This document shows positions 29,402 through 41,050 of a stretch of DNA of 64,000 bases, piece by piece (position 1 is the stretch's first letter; each line of letters opens with the position of its first letter). Position numbers and translations under genes: made by a program. Below the pieces are notes generated by a model. It did no database searches, was not told the DNA's origin, and was given only the letters and a program-made list of their open reading frames with translations. Source of the stretch: Rhizobium phaseoli (lineage in GTDB: Bacteria > Pseudomonadota > Alphaproteobacteria > Rhizobiales > Rhizobiaceae); NCBI RefSeq assembly GCF_010668805.1, contig NZ_WUFT01000005.1:281660-345659 (forward strand), in the 5' to 3' direction.

Positions 29402-30022
29402 ATGGAATTCAACGTCAAAACCCTCGAGGGAAAAGACGCCGGGAAGGTTTCCCTTTCGGACGCGATTTTCGGCCTCGAGCCCCGCGAAGACATTATCGCC
29501 CGCGTCATCCGCTGGCAGCTTGCCAAGAAGCAGCAGGGCACCCACAAGGCAAAGGGCCGCGCTGAAGTTTCGCGCACCGGCGCCAAGATGTACAAGCAGA
29601 AGGGTACGGGCCGCGCCCGCCACCATTCGGCTCGCGCTCCGCAGTTCCGCGGCGGCGGCAAGGCTCACGGCCCAGTCGTCCGCAGCCACGAGCATGACCT
29701 TCCGAAGAAGGTTCGTGCACTCGGCTTGCGTCTCGCTCTTTCGGCCAAGATCAAGGCCGATGACGTCATCGTCATCGACAACCTGGTTGCCACCGAAGCC
29801 AAGACCAAGGCTCTCGCGTCTGTTTTCGAGACGCTCGGCCTGACCAACGCCCTCTTCATCGGTGGCGCAGAACTTGATGGCAACTTCAAGCTCGCAGCTC
29901 AGAACATCCCGAACATCGATGTTCTTCCGATCCAGGGCATCAACGTTTATGACATCCTGCGCCGCGGCAAGCTCGTGCTTTCCAAGGCTGCGGTTGAAGC
30001 GCTAGAGGAGCGATTCAAGTGA
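29402..30022 (+). CDS. rplD: 50S ribosomal protein L4
   Basis: 206 residues. The exit-tunnel loop is recognisable ([27 protein letters not shown]). L4 represses the S10 operon in E. coli. The stop overlaps the GTG start of rplW (GTGA), coupling their translation. Confidence 0.97.
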   Translation: MEFNVKTLEGKDAGKVSLSDAIFGLEPREDIIARVIRWQLAKKQQGTHKAKGRAEVSRTGAKMYKQKGTGRARHHSARAPQFRGGGKAHGPVVRSHEHDLPKKVRALGLRLALSAKIKADDVIVIDNLVATEAKTKALASVFETLGLTNALFIGGAELDGNFKLAAQNIPNIDVLPIQGINVYDILRRGKLVLSKAAVEALEERFK

Positions 30023-30312
30023 CCGATCTTCGCCACTACGATGTAATCGTCTCTCCGGCGATCACCGAAAAGTCCACGCTGGTATCCGAAAACAACCAGG
30101 TTGTTTTCAATGTCGCCAAACAGGCGACGAAGCCGGAAATCAAGGCTGCTGTCGAGGCGCTGTTCGGCGTCAAGGTTACGGCCGTCAACACTCTGCTGCG
30201 CAAGGGCAAGACCAAGCGGTTCCGCGGTTTCGTCGGCAAGCAGAAGGACGTGAAGAAGGCTGTTGTGACCCTGGCTGAAGGCCAGACGATCGACGTCTCC
30301 ACCGGTCTCTGA
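30019..30312 (+). CDS. rplW: 50S ribosomal protein L23
   Basis: 97 residues; tunnel-exit protein that docks SRP and trigger factor. GTG start overlaps the rplD stop by four bases, with GAGGAGCG upstream. [16 protein letters not shown] and a [20 protein letters not shown] tail are typical. Confidence 0.96.
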   Translation: MTDLRHYDVIVSPAITEKSTLVSENNQVVFNVAKQATKPEIKAAVEALFGVKVTAVNTLLRKGKTKRFRGFVGKQKDVKKAVVTLAEGQTIDVSTGL

Positions 30313-30323
30313 GGTATAAGAAA

Positions 30324-31160
30324 ATGGCATTGAAAACATTCAATCCGATCACCCCGAGCCAGCGCCAGCTGGTCATCGTCGACCGTTCGGCCCTCTACAA
30401 GGGCAAGCCGGTCAAGGCGCTGACGGAAGGCCTGACGAAGAGCGGCGGTCGTAACAACCTCGGTCGCATCACCGCCCGCTTTATCGGCGGCGGTCACAAG
30501 CGCACCTATCGTCTGATCGACTTCAAGCGTCGCAAGTTCGAGGTCGAAGGCACGGTCGAGCGTATCGAATACGATCCGAACCGCACCGCTTTCATCGCGC
30601 TGGTGAACTATGCTGATGGCGAGAAGGCTTACATCCTCGCTCCTCAGCGCCTCGCTCCCGGCGACAAGGTCATCGCTTCCGAGAAGGCTGTCGACGTCAA
30701 GCCCGGCAACACCATGCCGCTGCAGTTCATCCCGGTCGGCTCCATCATCCACAATGTGGAAATGAAGCCGGGCAAGGGTGGTCAGATCGCTCGCTCCGCC
30801 GGTGGCTACGCACAGCTCGTCGGCCGTGACCAGGGCATGGCGATCCTTCGCCTGAACTCGGGTGAACAGCGTCTCGTTCATGGCTCCTGCCTTGCTTCGA
30901 TCGGCGCCGTCTCCAACCCTGACCACGCCAACATCAACGACGGCAAGGCCGGTCGTACCGTTTGGCGCGGCAAGCGTCCGCATAACCGCGGTGTTGTCAT
31001 GAACCCGGTCGACCACCCGCACGGCGGTGGTGAAGGTCGCACCTCTGGTGGCCGTCACCCGGTTACTCCGTGGGGCAAGCCGACCAAGGGCAAGCGCACC
31101 CGGTCGAACAAGTCGACCGACAAGATGATCATGCGCTCGCGTCATCAGCGTAAGAAGTAA
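30324..31160 (+). CDS. rplB: 50S ribosomal protein L2
   Basis: 278 residues, needed for subunit joining and peptidyl transfer. [15 protein letters not shown] start; the C-terminal [22 protein letters not shown] contains the universally conserved histidine near the catalytic centre. Confidence 0.98.
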   Translation: MALKTFNPITPSQRQLVIVDRSALYKGKPVKALTEGLTKSGGRNNLGRITARFIGGGHKRTYRLIDFKRRKFEVEGTVERIEYDPNRTAFIALVNYADGEKAYILAPQRLAPGDKVIASEKAVDVKPGNTMPLQFIPVGSIIHNVEMKPGKGGQIARSAGGYAQLVGRDQGMAILRLNSGEQRLVHGSCLASIGAVSNPDHANINDGKAGRTVWRGKRPHNRGVVMNPVDHPHGGGEGRTSGGRHPVTPWGKPTKGKRTRSNKSTDKMIMRSRHQRKK

Positions 31161-31175
31161 GAGAGGAAGTCTCCA

Positions 31176-31454
31176 ATGGCTCGTTCAGTATGGAAAGGTC
31201 CGTTCGTTGACGGCTATCTTCTCAAGAAGGCTGAGAAGGTTCGTGAAGGCGGTCGTGCAGAAGTGATCAAGATCTGGAGCCGTCGCTCCACGATCCTGCC
31301 GCAGTTCGTCGGTCTTACCTTCGGCGTCTACAACGGCAGCAAGCATATCCCGGTCAGCGTCAATGAAGACATGGTCGGCCACAAGTTCGGTGAATTCTCT
31401 CCGACCCGCACCTATTACGGTCACGGCGCGGACAAGAAGGCGAAGAGGAAGTAA
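31176..31454 (+). CDS. rpsS: 30S ribosomal protein S19
   Basis: 92 residues, contacts S13 and the A-site tRNA in the 30S head. [15 protein letters not shown] start and [15 protein letters not shown] C-terminal segment ([14 protein letters not shown]). AGAGAGGAAG is a strong ribosome-binding site. Confidence 0.97.
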   Translation: MARSVWKGPFVDGYLLKKAEKVREGGRAEVIKIWSRRSTILPQFVGLTFGVYNGSKHIPVSVNEDMVGHKFGEFSPTRTYYGHGADKKAKRK

Positions 31455-31456
31455 CA

Positions 31457-31845
31457 ATGGGCAAGGCAAAAGCCGAACGCCGGCTGAAGGACAACGAGGC
31501 GCAAGCAGTCGCCCGCACGCTCCGCGTCAGCCCTCAGAAGCTCAACCTGGTTGCTGCGGCTATCCGCGGCAAGAAGGTTGAGCGCGCACTCGCTGAGCTG
31601 GAGTTCTCCCGCAAGCGCATCGCAGGTGCCGTCAAGAAGACGCTTGAATCTGCGATCGCCAATGCCGAGAACAACCACGATCTCGATGTCGACTCGCTTG
31701 TCGTCGCCGAGGCCTATGTCGGCAAGTCGATCGTCATGAAGCGTTTCCACGCTCGTGGCCGCGGTCGCGCGTCGCGCATCGAAAAGCCCTTCGCGCACCT
31801 GACGATCGTCGTTCGTGAAGTGCAGGCAGTAGAGGAGGCCGCATA

Positions 31846-31846
<1 letters not shown>
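31457..31846 (+). CDS. rplV: 50S ribosomal protein L22
   Basis: 129 residues; lines the exit tunnel near the macrolide site. The beta-hairpin [16 protein letters not shown] is conserved without the deletions that give macrolide resistance. Begins two bases after rpsS, and its stop overlaps the rpsC start (TAATG). Confidence 0.97.
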
Positions 31847-32577
<731 letters not shown>

Positions 32578-32613
32578 TAGCGCGCGTGGCAGAGAAGTTC
32601 GGAGAATAAGAAA

Positions 32614-33027
32614 ATGTTGCAGCCAAAGCGTACCAAGTACCGCAAGCAGTTCAAGGGCCGCATCAAGGGCGTCGCCAAGGGCGGTTCTGACCTGGCATTC
32701 GGCGAATTCGGCCTGAAGGCTCAGGAACCCAACCGCGTCAACGCGCGCGAGATCGAGGCGGCCCGCCGCGCGATCACGCGTTATATGAAGCGCGCCGGCC
32801 GTGTATGGATCCGTGTGTTCCCGGACGTTCCGGTAACCAAAAAGCCGACCGAAGTCCGCATGGGTAAGGGTAAGGGCTCCGTTGAATACTGGGCATGCAA
32901 GGTCAAGCCCGGCCGTATGATGTTCGAGATCGACGGTGTCAGCGAAGAAATCGCCCGTGAGGCTCTTCGCCTCGGCTCCGCCAAGCTCTCGGTCAAGACG
33001 CGCTTCGTTCAGCGCATTGCAGAGTAA
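32614..33027 (+). CDS. rplP: 50S ribosomal protein L16
   Basis: 137 residues; contacts A-site tRNA elbow and the 5S rRNA region. [16 protein letters not shown] start; [22 protein letters not shown] is conserved. Includes the Arg equivalent to the E. coli hydroxylation-site neighbourhood. Confidence 0.97.
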   Translation: MLQPKRTKYRKQFKGRIKGVAKGGSDLAFGEFGLKAQEPNRVNAREIEAARRAITRYMKRAGRVWIRVFPDVPVTKKPTEVRMGKGKGSVEYWACKVKPGRMMFEIDGVSEEIAREALRLGSAKLSVKTRFVQRIAE

Positions 33028-33039
33028 GGGATTGAGCTC

Positions 33040-33240
33040 ATGAAAGCCTCAGATGTTCGCGGGTTTACCGCCGACCAACTCAAGGACGAGCTTGCCAAGC
33101 TGAAGAAGGAGCAGTTCAACCTGCGCTTCCAGAAGGCGACCGGCCAGCTCGAAAAGTCCTCGCGCATCAACGAAGTCCGCAAGGACATCGCCCGCGTGAA
33201 AACCATTGCCCGCCAGAAGGCGGCAGAAGTTAAGGCCTAA
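33040..33240 (+). CDS. rpmC: 50S ribosomal protein L29
   Basis: 66 residues, two-helix protein at the tunnel exit near L23. Begins [35 protein letters not shown] is the family signature. Confidence 0.96.
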   Translation: MKASDVRGFTADQLKDELAKLKKEQFNLRFQKATGQLEKSSRINEVRKDIARVKTIARQKAAEVKA

Positions 33241-33252
33241 AGGAAGAAAAAT

Positions 33253-33492
33253 ATGCCGAAGCGCATCCTGCAGGGCGTCGTCGTTGGCGACAAGAACGAG
33301 AAGACGGTAGTGGTTCGCGTCGAGCGTCGTTTCGCTCACCCGCTGCTCCAGAAGACCGTTCGTCGTTCCAAGAAGTACAAGGCCCACGACGAGAACAACC
33401 AGTACAAGATTGGCGATACCGTATCCATCGAGGAATGCGCGCCGATCTCCAAGGACAAGCGTTGGACGGTGATTTCCGCCCAGGGCCAGTAA
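33253..33492 (+). CDS. rpsQ: 30S ribosomal protein S17
   Basis: 79 residues, OB-fold 16S rRNA binder. [18 protein letters not shown] start; [19 protein letters not shown] is typical. Last gene of the S10 operon: a 257-base gap with a hairpin terminator follows before rplN. Confidence 0.97.
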   Translation: MPKRILQGVVVGDKNEKTVVVRVERRFAHPLLQKTVRRSKKYKAHDENNQYKIGDTVSIEECAPISKDKRWTVISAQGQ

Positions 33493-33547
33493 CAGAATTT
33501 TGTGCGGGGCCTTGCGTCTCGCCGAAATATCTGTATGAAGCAGCGTC

Positions 33548-33575
33548 AGAACGCTCGAAAGCCGGGCGTTCTTTT
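33548..33575 (+). terminator. Terminator-like hairpin between rpsQ and rplN
   Basis: AGAACGC, 11-base loop, GCGTTCT, then TTTGCTTT. It lies at the S10/spc operon boundary and suggests that spc has a promoter in 33576-33749, although none is convincing by eye. Confidence 0.65.
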
Positions 33576-33749
33576 GCTTTGAGCGCACGGAAGGTCCTTC
33601 GGGAAACCACCCTGGCACGATCGATCCCGCGCTATTCAGCTATCGCCGCGTCTGTGCTGCCGTCAAGGCAGCTCGGCCGGCGAAAATTTTCATAAGCCGG
33701 AGTAGGGGGCTAGCCCAACCATTCCGGTAAACCAAGAAGGCGACCTGAT

Positions 33750-34118
33750 ATGATTCAGATGCAAACAAACCTCGACGTCGCGGATAATTCCGGCGCACGT
33801 CGTGTCATGTGCATCAAGGTGCTGGGCGGCTCGAAGCGCAAGTATGCCTCGATCGGCGACGTCATCGTCGTTTCGATCAAGGAAGCGATCCCGCGCGGCC
33901 GTGTGAAGAAGGGTGACGTGATGAAGGCGGTTGTTGTTCGTACCGCCAAGGACATCCGTCGTCCGGATGGCTCCGTCATCCGCTTCGACACCAACGCAGC
34001 AGTCCTCATCGACAACAAAAAAGAGCCGATCGGCACCCGTATCTTCGGACCGGTTCCGCGCGAACTTCGCGCCAAGAACCACATGAAGATCATCTCGCTG
34101 GCTCCCGAAGTACTGTAA
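33750..34118 (+). CDS. rplN: 50S ribosomal protein L14
   Basis: 122 residues, at the subunit interface near L19. [33 protein letters not shown] is diagnostic. Head of the spc operon, as in E. coli. Confidence 0.97.
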   Translation: MIQMQTNLDVADNSGARRVMCIKVLGGSKRKYASIGDVIVVSIKEAIPRGRVKKGDVMKAVVVRTAKDIRRPDGSVIRFDTNAAVLIDNKKEPIGTRIFGPVPRELRAKNHMKIISLAPEVL

Positions 34119-34129
34119 GGAGCGAAGCG

Positions 34130-34438
34130 ATGCAGAAGATTCGTAAGGGCGACAAGGTCGTCATGCTCGCTGGCAAGGACAAGGGCCGTACCGGCGAAGT
34201 TGTCCAGGTCATGCCGAAGGAAGATCGTGCCGTTGTTCGTGGCGTCAACGTCGTCAAGCGCCATCAGCGCCAGACGCAGACCCAGGAAGCCGGCATCATC
34301 AACAAGGAAGCACCGGTCCACCTCTCTAACGTTGCAATCATCGACAAGGACGGCAAGCCGACCCGCGTCGGTTTCAAGGTTGTTGACGGCAAGAAGGTCC
34401 GTGTGGCCAAGCGTTCTGGAGAAGTGATCGATGGCTGA
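34130..34438 (+). CDS. rplX: 50S ribosomal protein L24
   Basis: 102 residues, assembly initiator with a KOW motif ([20 protein letters not shown]). The 3' end overlaps the start of rplE by eight bases, so the two are translationally coupled. Confidence 0.97.
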   Translation: MQKIRKGDKVVMLAGKDKGRTGEVVQVMPKEDRAVVRGVNVVKRHQRQTQTQEAGIINKEAPVHLSNVAIIDKDGKPTRVGFKVVDGKKVRVAKRSGEVIDG

Positions 34439-34988
34439 GGCAAAATACGAGCCACGGCTCAAGAAGGAATATGTCGAGCGCATCCGCAAGGCGTTGCAGG
34501 AGCAATTCTCCTACGCCAACGAGATGATGATCCCGAAGCTCGACAAGATCGTGATCAACATGGGTGTTGGCGAAGCGACCGCTGACTCGAAGAAGCCGAC
34601 GGTAGCTGCCGCCGACCTCGCAGCGATCGCCGGCCAGAAGCCGGTCATCACTCGCGCACGCAACTCCATCGCAGGCTTCAAGGTCCGCGAACAGATGCCG
34701 ATCGGCGCCAAGGTCACCCTGCGCGGCGCCCGCATGTACGAGTTCCTGGACCGCCTCGTGAACATCGCGCTCCCGCGCGTTCGCGACTTTCGCGGCCTGA
34801 ACCCGAAAAGCTTTGACGGCCGTGGCAACTTCGCCATGGGCATCAAGGAGCACATTGTGTTCCCTGAGATCAACTACGATAAGGTTGATCAGATGTGGGG
34901 CATGGACATCATCGTTTGCACGACGGCGACGACCGACGACGAAGCACGGGCTCTTCTGAAAGAGTTCAGCTTCCCGTTCCGTCAATAA
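34431..34988 (+). CDS. rplE: 50S ribosomal protein L5
   Basis: 185 residues, binds 5S r[33 protein letters not shown] is typical. GGAG in the rplX end serves as the ribosome-binding site. Confidence 0.97.
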   Translation: MAEAKYEPRLKKEYVERIRKALQEQFSYANEMMIPKLDKIVINMGVGEATADSKKPTVAAADLAAIAGQKPVITRARNSIAGFKVREQMPIGAKVTLRGARMYEFLDRLVNIALPRVRDFRGLNPKSFDGRGNFAMGIKEHIVFPEINYDKVDQMWGMDIIVCTTATTDDEARALLKEFSFPFRQ

Positions 34989-35020
34989 CCGTAACGACGA
35001 GCGTAGAAAAGGAACCTGAC

Positions 35021-35326
35021 ATGGCGAAGACAAGCGCAGTTGAAAAGAACAAGCGCCGCCGTACTACGGTCGCCAACCAGTCCGCTAAGCGGGCTGCGTT
35101 GAAGGCGATCATCATGAACCAGGCTCTTCCGATCGAAGAGCGGTTCAAGGCCTCGATCAAGCTGGCATCCCTGCCGCGTGATGGATCGAAGACCCGTGTT
35201 CGCAACCGTTGCGAAGTTTCGGGGCGTCCGCGCGCATATTACCGCAAACTGCGCATGTCGCGTATTGCGCTGCGTGAACTGGGCAATTTCGGCAAAGTGC
35301 CGGGTATCGTCAAGTCGAGCTGGTAA
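35021..35326 (+). CDS. rpsN: 30S ribosomal protein S14, zinc-independent type
   Basis: 101 residues from [14 protein letters not shown]. Only one cysteine in the RCEVSGRPR segment, so no CXXC zinc knuckles. This is the long C-minus form used by most proteobacteria. AAAAGGA precedes the ATG. Confidence 0.96.
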   Translation: MAKTSAVEKNKRRRTTVANQSAKRAALKAIIMNQALPIEERFKASIKLASLPRDGSKTRVRNRCEVSGRPRAYYRKLRMSRIALRELGNFGKVPGIVKSSW

Positions 35327-35338
35327 GGAGCAGGTTAC

Positions 35339-35737
35339 ATGACAATGACTGATCCGTTGGGCGATATGCTCACCCGTATCCGTAACGGCGCTTCCCGCCG
35401 CAAGTCGTCGGTTTCGACGCCTGCGTCCAGGCTCCGTGCACGTGTTCTCGATGTCTTGCAGTCCGAAGGCTACATCCGTGGCTATTCCGTTGTCGATTTC
35501 GGCAATGGTAAGTCGGAACTCAGCATCGAGCTGAAATATTATGAAGGCGCGTCGGTGATCCGTGAGATCGGCCGTGTGTCCAAGCCGGGCCGCCGGGTTT
35601 ATGTCTCGGTCAAGTCCATTCCGCAGGTCGCGAACGGCCTCGGCATCACCATCCTTTCGACTCCGAAGGGTGTGATGGCCGATCACCAGGCTCGCGAACA
35701 GAACGTTGGCGGCGAGGTTCTTTGCTCGGTCTTCTAA
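35339..35737 (+). CDS. rpsH: 30S ribosomal protein S8
   Basis: 132 residues. [17 protein letters not shown] start; C-terminal [26 protein letters not shown]. Free S8 represses the spc operon in E. coli by binding near rplE. AAGGAG precedes the start. Confidence 0.97.
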   Translation: MTMTDPLGDMLTRIRNGASRRKSSVSTPASRLRARVLDVLQSEGYIRGYSVVDFGNGKSELSIELKYYEGASVIREIGRVSKPGRRVYVSVKSIPQVANGLGITILSTPKGVMADHQAREQNVGGEVLCSVF

Positions 35738-35779
35738 GATCGGGCAGGGATCTCCATAGCGAACAGACAGGATTGAAAC

Positions 35780-36313
35780 ATGTCTCGTATCGGTAAGAAG
35801 CCCGTTCAGGTGCCTGCTGGGATCACGGCTACGGTCGATGGCCAGAAGGTCACTGCAAAGGGCCCGAAGGGCGAGCTGTTTTTCGTTGCTAATGACGAAA
35901 TCAGCCTCAAGCTCGAAAATAACGCGGTCGTCGTGACGCCGGTGAACCAGAGCAAGGATGCACGTTCAAAGTGGGGCATGTCCCGCACAATGATCGAAGG
36001 CATCTTCAAGGGTGTCACGGATGGCTTTGAGCGCAAGCTCGAAATCAACGGCGTCGGTTACCGCGCCTCCCTGCAGGGCAAGAACCTGCAGCTGGCTCTC
36101 GGTTTCAGCCATGACGTGATCTATGAGCCGCCGGTCGGCATCACGATCGTCGTTCCGAAGCCGACTGAAATTGTTGTCTCTGGCATCAATAAGCAGCAGG
36201 TCGGTCAGGTCGCCGCTGAAATCCGCGAATATCGCGGTCCTGAGCCCTACAAGGGCAAGGGCGTCAAGTACGCTGACGAGCGGATCGTCCGCAAAGAAGG
36301 CAAGAAGAAGTAA
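35780..36313 (+). CDS. rplF: 50S ribosomal protein L6
   Basis: 177 residues, near the sarcin-ricin loop. [15 protein letters not shown] start; C-terminal [14 protein letters not shown] motif is conserved. Confidence 0.97.
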   Translation: MSRIGKKPVQVPAGITATVDGQKVTAKGPKGELFFVANDEISLKLENNAVVVTPVNQSKDARSKWGMSRTMIEGIFKGVTDGFERKLEINGVGYRASLQGKNLQLALGFSHDVIYEPPVGITIVVPKPTEIVVSGINKQQVGQVAAEIREYRGPEPYKGKGVKYADERIVRKEGKKK

Positions 36314-36325
36314 GGATCACGCGAA

Positions 36326-36688
36326 ATGGCTAGCAGGAAAGAAGCACTTGCACGTCGTGCCAACCGCGTGCGCCGTCATATCAAGTCGGTGGCCAATGGC
36401 CGTCCGCGCCTGTCGGTTCATCGCTCCTCGAAGAACATCTACGCCCAGGTCATCGATGATGTGGCCGGCAAGACGCTTGCGTCTGCCTCCACCCTCGAAA
36501 AGGATCTGCGCGGTTCTCTGAAGACCGGTGCCGATACCGCCGCCGCTGCCGTTGTCGGCAAGCTCGTTGCCGAGCGCGCCTCCAAGGCCGGTGTTACGGA
36601 AGTCGTGTTCGACCGTGGCGCCTTCATCTTTCACGGCCGCATCAAGGCTCTTGCCGATGCAGCTCGCGAAGGCGGTCTCACCTTCTGA
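36326..36688 (+). CDS. rplR: 50S ribosomal protein L18
   Basis: 120 residues, 5S rRNA binder together with L5. [18 protein letters not shown] and the C-terminal [24 protein letters not shown] are diagnostic. A strong hairpin lies directly downstream. Confidence 0.97.
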   Translation: MASRKEALARRANRVRRHIKSVANGRPRLSVHRSSKNIYAQVIDDVAGKTLASASTLEKDLRGSLKTGADTAAAAVVGKLVAERASKAGVTEVVFDRGAFIFHGRIKALADAAREGGLTF

Positions 36689-36694
36689 TCAGTT

Positions 36695-36728
36695 TCCGGC
36701 CGGACGCTTTTAGCGCCGGCCGGATTTT
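36695..36728 (+). terminator. Terminator-like hairpin between rplR and rpsE
   Basis: TCCGGCCGG pairs with CCGGCCGGA, extended by CGCT/AGCG above a bulged A with a TTT loop, and followed by TTTTCG. It sits in a 131-base gap in the middle of the spc operon, where most bacteria have almost no spacer. Confidence 0.65.
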
Positions 36729-36819
36729 CGCCGGACCGCAAGCACTCTCCGATAGGGGAGGCTGACGCGGTCCACATTTATTTGCCGATTGCACCCGGAA
36801 AAGAAAAAGGAAGAGGACA

Positions 36820-37389
36820 ATGGCACAGGAAAGAAGGCCGCAGCGGGAAGACCGCCAGAGCCGTGACGAGCGCGACAGCGAATTCGTCGACAAGCTGGTC
36901 GCGATCAACCGCGTCGCCAAGGTCGTCAAGGGCGGCCGTCGTTTTGGTTTTGCAGCACTCGTCGTCGTTGGCGACCAGAAGGGCCGCGTCGGCTTCGGCC
37001 ATGGCAAGGCACGTGAAGTGCCGGAAGCCATCCGCAAGGCAACCGAAGCCGCAAAGCGCGAACTGATCTTCGTACCGCTGCGTGACGGCCGTACGCTGCA
37101 TCACGACGTTCATGGCCGCCACGGCGCCGGCAAGGTATTGCTGCGCTCGGCCAAGGTCGGTACCGGCATCATCGCCGGCGGTCCGATGCGCGCCGTATTC
37201 GAAACGCTCGGCATGCATGACGTCGTCGCCAAGTCGACCGGTTCGTCGAACCCCTACAACATGGTTCGCGCCACCTTCGACGCTCTGAAGCACCAGGTTC
37301 ACCCGAAGGACATCGCAGCTCAGCGCGGCATCAAGTATGCAACGCTGCAGGCTCGTCGTAGCGCCTCCGGCAACGCCTCTGAAGAATAA
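36820..37389 (+). CDS. rpsE: 30S ribosomal protein S5
   Basis: 189 residues, fidelity and helicase role at the mRNA entrance. [27 protein letters not shown] and [13 protein letters not shown] are conserved. An alphaproteobacterial charged N-terminal extension ([17 protein letters not shown]) precedes the domain. AAGGAAGAGG lies upstream. Confidence 0.97.
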   Translation: MAQERRPQREDRQSRDERDSEFVDKLVAINRVAKVVKGGRRFGFAALVVVGDQKGRVGFGHGKAREVPEAIRKATEAAKRELIFVPLRDGRTLHHDVHGRHGAGKVLLRSAKVGTGIIAGGPMRAVFETLGMHDVVAKSTGSSNPYNMVRATFDALKHQVHPKDIAAQRGIKYATLQARRSASGNASEE

Positions 37390-37403
37390 GAGGAGTTTGA
37401 CAG

Positions 37404-37613
37404 ATGGCCAAGGCTACCAAGAAGGCTGAAGCGAAGACTGTCACGATCGAACAGATCGGCAGCCCGATTCGCCGTCCGGATGTCCAGCAGCGCACGCTGA
37501 TCGGTCTCGGACTGAACAAGATGCACCGTCGCCGCACACTGGAGGATACTCCTTCCGTTCGTGGCATGATCCGTGCTGTCCAGCATCTCGTTCGCGTCGT
37601 CGACGAGAAGTGA
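37404..37613 (+). CDS. rpmD: 50S ribosomal protein L30
   Basis: 69 residues. [30 protein letters not shown] is the family signature. AGAGGAG upstream; 16 bases to rplO. Confidence 0.96.
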   Translation: MAKATKKAEAKTVTIEQIGSPIRRPDVQQRTLIGLGLNKMHRRRTLEDTPSVRGMIRAVQHLVRVVDEK

Positions 37614-37629
37614 GACGGAGGAAACGCTC

Positions 37630-38106
37630 ATGAAACTCAATGAAATTAAAGACAACGAAGGCTCGACCCACAGCCGCAAGCGCCTCGGCCGCGGTATCGG
37701 TTCGGGTTCCGGCAAGACGGCTGGTCGCGGCGTGAAGGGTCAGAAGTCCCGTTCGGGCGTCGCCATCAACGGCTTCGAAGGCGGCCAGATGCCGATCTAT
37801 CGTCGCCTGCCGAAGCGCGGCTTCAACAACATTTTCGCTTCCGATTTTGTTGTTGTGTCGCTCGGCCGGATCCAGGCGGCGATCGACGCCGGCAAGCTGG
37901 ATGCCAAGGCGACCGTTGACGCAGCTGCCCTCAAGGCGGCCGGCGTCATCCGCCGCCCCAAGGACGGCGTTCGCGTTCTCGCCGACGGCGAGCTGAAGGC
38001 GAAGATCACCATCGTCGTTGCAGGCGCCTCCAAGCCCGCCGTCGAGAAGATCGAAAAGGCCGGCGGCACCGTGACGCAGCTTTCGGCTCCGGCTGCAGCC
38101 GAATAA
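37630..38106 (+). CDS. rplO: 50S ribosomal protein L15
   Basis: 158 residues from [36 protein letters not shown] is diagnostic. The start chosen has GGAGGAAACGCTC upstream; an ATG at 37573 lies inside rpmD. A hairpin follows before secY. Confidence 0.97.
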   Translation: MKLNEIKDNEGSTHSRKRLGRGIGSGSGKTAGRGVKGQKSRSGVAINGFEGGQMPIYRRLPKRGFNNIFASDFVVVSLGRIQAAIDAGKLDAKATVDAAALKAAGVIRRPKDGVRVLADGELKAKITIVVAGASKPAVEKIEKAGGTVTQLSAPAAAE

Positions 38107-38121
38107 TAATCTGATGATATC

Positions 38122-38152
38122 TCGCCCGGGGTGCTTCACACCGGGCGATTTT
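38122..38152 (+). terminator. Terminator-like hairpin between rplO and secY
   Basis: TCGCCCGG/CCGGGCGA with an inner GTG/CAC extension, then TTTTG. It lies in a 233-base gap before secY, so secY-adk probably need their own promoter or regulated read-through. Confidence 0.7.
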
Positions 38153-38339
38153 GCTCCCATATGTGGGCCTCACAAAAACTTGGCTGGCGCGCCCGCGTCA
38201 TGCCGGTAAGACTAAAACAAGGGTGAGGCATGGGGTTGCGCTGCAATCCGTTCTGAACCCGGTTTTGAATAATTTTCATACTGATTCCGGGGCCGGCCTA
38301 TCCCCTAGAGACGCCGGAATTGGTAGCGCGGAGAATTGC

Positions 38340-39680
38340 ATGGCTTCTGCAGCGGAACAATTGGCATCCAACCTCAATTTTTCGACCTTTGCCAAAGCCG
38401 AGGATTTGAAGAAGCGCTTGTGGTTCACACTGGCAGCTCTCCTCGTCTACAGGCTCGGCACCCATATTCCCCTTCCGGGTCTCAATCCCGAAGCCTATGC
38501 CCAGGCTTTCCGCGGCCAGTCAGGCGGCATTCTCGGCCTCTTCAACATGTTTTCGGGCGGCGCTGTTCAGCGCATGGCGATCTTCGCACTCGGCATCATG
38601 CCCTATATCTCTGCTTCGATTATCGTGCAGCTCATGACATCGGTCGTGCCGGCGCTCGAAAACCTCAAGAAGGAGGGCGAGCAGGGCCGCAAGATCATCA
38701 ACCAGTATACCCGCTACGGCACAGTCATCCTCGGTGCGCTCCAGGCCTACGGCATTGCCGCCGGCCTTGAGAGCGGCCAGGGCCTTGTTGTCGATCCGGG
38801 CTGGTTCTTCCGTGTTTCCACCGTTCTGACGCTGCTCGGCGGCACGATGTTCCTGATGTGGCTCGGCGAGCAGATCACCTCGCGTGGCATCGGCAACGGC
38901 ATCTCGCTGATCATCTTCGCCGGCATCGCCGCCGGTCTTCCGACGGCTCTTGCCAGCACGCTCGAACTTGGCCGAACCGGCGCATTGTCGACCTTCCTCA
39001 TCCTGTTGGTCATCGTCGTCGCGATCGGCGTCATCGGCGTCATCGTCTTCGTCGAGCGTGCCCAGCGCCGGCTCTTGATTCAGTATCCGAAGCGCCAGGT
39101 CGGCAACCGGATGTTCCAGGGCGATACCTCGCACCTGCCGCTGAAGCTCAACACGTCGGGCGTCATTCCGGCGATCTTCGCCTCGTCGCTGCTGCTGCTG
39201 CCGGCAACGGTTGCAGGCTTTGCCAGCACGTCGGGGATGCCTGCCTGGGCGACGTCGATCGTCGCGGCCCTTGGCCATGGCCGCCCCCTCTATATGGTGC
39301 TCTATGCGGCGCTGATCGCCTTCTTCGCCTTCTTCTATACGGCCATCGTCTTCAACCCGAAGGACACGGCCGACAATCTGAAGAAGCATGGAGGCTTCAT
39401 TCCCGGCATCCGCCCGGGCGAGCGCACGGCCGAATATATCGACTATGTGCTGACCCGAATCACGGTGATCGGCGCAATCTATCTCGTCTTCGTCTGCATC
39501 CTTCCGGAGATCTTGGTGTCGCAAACCGGCATCCCGTTATCCCTTGGTGGGACTTCGCTTTTGATCGTGGTTAGCGTAACTCTTGATACGGTTGCACAGA
39601 TCCAGGGTCACCTGATCGCGCAGCAATACGAAGGCCTGATCAAGAAATCGAAGTTGCGTGGAGGAAAGAGGGGGAGATGA
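38340..39680 (+). CDS. secY: Preprotein translocase subunit SecY
   Basis: Ten-helix protein-conducting channel of the inner membrane. 446 residues from [14 protein letters not shown]. Conserved plug and [16 protein letters not shown] start ([13 protein letters not shown]), [14 protein letters not shown], and the cytosolic [15 protein letters not shown] and [15 protein letters not shown] loops that contact SecA and ribosome. The stop overlaps adk (ATGA). Confidence 0.97.
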   Translation: MASAAEQLASNLNFSTFAKAEDLKKRLWFTLAALLVYRLGTHIPLPGLNPEAYAQAFRGQSGGILGLFNMFSGGAVQRMAIFALGIMPYISASIIVQLMTSVVPALENLKKEGEQGRKIINQYTRYGTVILGALQAYGIAAGLESGQGLVVDPGWFFRVSTVLTLLGGTMFLMWLGEQITSRGIGNGISLIIFAGIAAGLPTALASTLELGRTGALSTFLILLVIVVAIGVIGVIVFVERAQRRLLIQYPKRQVGNRMFQGDTSHLPLKLNTSGVIPAIFASSLLLLPATVAGFASTSGMPAWATSIVAALGHGRPLYMVLYAALIAFFAFFYTAIVFNPKDTADNLKKHGGFIPGIRPGERTAEYIDYVLTRITVIGAIYLVFVCILPEILVSQTGIPLSLGGTSLLIVVSVTLDTVAQIQGHLIAQQYEGLIKKSKLRGGKRGR

Positions 39681-40327
39681 GACTTATCCTTTTGGGGCCG
39701 CCGGGCGCGGGTAAGGGAACCCAGGCCCAGCGGATCGTGGAAAAGCATGGCATTCCGCAGCTTTCCACGGGGGACATGTTGCGTGCCGCGGTCAACGCCG
39801 GCACGGATGTCGGCAAGCGCGCCAAGGCAGTCATGGACGCCGGCAAACTTGTCTCGGATGAGATCGTTATCGCCATCGTCTCCGAGCGTATCGATCAACC
39901 CGATTGCGCCAACGGCTTCATTCTCGACGGTTTCCCCAGGACGCTCGTCCAGGCGGACGCCACGGAAGCGATGCTGAGGGCAAAGGGCCTCGACCTGTCC
40001 GTCGTCATCGAATTCCGTGTCGACGATGACGAACTGGTCCGTCGTGTCGCCGGTCGCTACTCCTGCGCACAGTGCGGCAGCGTCTATCACGATACCGATA
40101 AGGTTCCGGCTGCCGAAGGCGTGTGTGACAAGTGCGGTTCCACGCACTTCAAGCGCCGTCCCGATGACAACCCGGAGACCATGACGGCGCGGCTGCAGGT
40201 CTACTACAAGGAAACCTCGCCGCTGATCGGCTATTACCATGCCAAGGGCAAACTCAAGTCCGTGGACGGTATGGCAGAGATCGATCAGGTGACGGCCGAG
40301 GTCGAAAACATTCTTTCGAAGCTTTAA
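39677..40327 (+). CDS. adk: Adenylate kinase with Cys4 LID
   Basis: Interconverts ATP + AMP and 2 ADP. 216 residues: P-loop GPPGAGKGT (8-16), LDGFPRT (83-89), and a LID domain with C130-X2-C133 and C150-X2-C153, which can hold zinc. Enterobacterial Adk lacks these cysteines; the metal-binding form is known from Gram-positives and some alphaproteobacteria. The ATG overlaps the secY stop. It takes the place of rpmJ in the enterobacterial order. Confidence 0.97.
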   Translation: MRLILLGPPGAGKGTQAQRIVEKHGIPQLSTGDMLRAAVNAGTDVGKRAKAVMDAGKLVSDEIVIAIVSERIDQPDCANGFILDGFPRTLVQADATEAMLRAKGLDLSVVIEFRVDDDELVRRVAGRYSCAQCGSVYHDTDKVPAAEGVCDKCGSTHFKRRPDDNPETMTARLQVYYKETSPLIGYYHAKGKLKSVDGMAEIDQVTAEVENILSKL

Positions 40328-40548
40328 GGCTTTGAAAATAAACTTGGCGGAACGGTTGCTTTTCAGCAGTGATTCCGCTAAACACCGCGCCAACTCGCGA
40401 CATTCCATGCGATCGGCGCGGATTTCCCAGGGAAGTCCGGGTGCGGTCGTTTTGACATGTTGCGGACGTAAATCTGAACGAGCGGTTCTAAAGACCGCAT
40501 AACGAAGCCCACTTGCCGGATGGCAACTGGAATGCAAGGAGAACAGGC

Positions 40549-40917
40549 GTGGCACGTATCGCTGGCGTCAACATCCCGACTGCGAAGCGCGTTGTTATCG
40601 CGTTGACCTACATTCACGGGATCGGCACGAAATTCGCACAGGAAATCGTCGAGAAGGTCGGTATCCCGGCTGAACGTCGTGTGCATCAGCTGACGGACGC
40701 CGAAGTCCTTCAGATCCGCGAAGCCATCGACCGCGACTATCAGGTCGAAGGCGATCTTCGTCGCGAAACCTCGATGAACATCAAGCGTCTGATGGACCTC
40801 GGCTGCTACCGCGGCCTGCGTCATCGCCGTGGCCTTCCGGTCCGCGGTCAGCGCACGCACACCAATGCTCGTACCCGCAAGGGCCCGGCAAAGGCAATCG
40901 CTGGTAAGAAGAAGTAA
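40549..40917 (+). CDS. rpsM: 30S ribosomal protein S13
   Basis: 122 residues from a GTG start (40549) with AAGGAG seven bases upstream; reads [17 protein letters not shown] motif and the C-terminal [21 protein letters not shown] tail are typical. An ATG at 40513 adds residues not found in S13. First gene of the alpha operon. Confidence 0.96.
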   Translation: MARIAGVNIPTAKRVVIALTYIHGIGTKFAQEIVEKVGIPAERRVHQLTDAEVLQIREAIDRDYQVEGDLRRETSMNIKRLMDLGCYRGLRHRRGLPVRGQRTHTNARTRKGPAKAIAGKKK

Positions 40918-41050
40918 TTTCCGGGAAACCGGGGTAGGGAGGCTGGCGGTCTGCGCCGGCCTCTTTTGAGTTTGGAGCGGGACCATATAGGCGCCGTTCC
41001 GGTGTAGCCGCTGGCATTACGGCGGCGAAGAGATCAATGAAAGGAATACC

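Noticed and set aside
40452..40480. TTGACA in the adk-rpsM spacer as an alpha-operon promoter
   Set aside because: No acceptable -10 element lies 16-18 bases downstream; the single hexamer is not enough.
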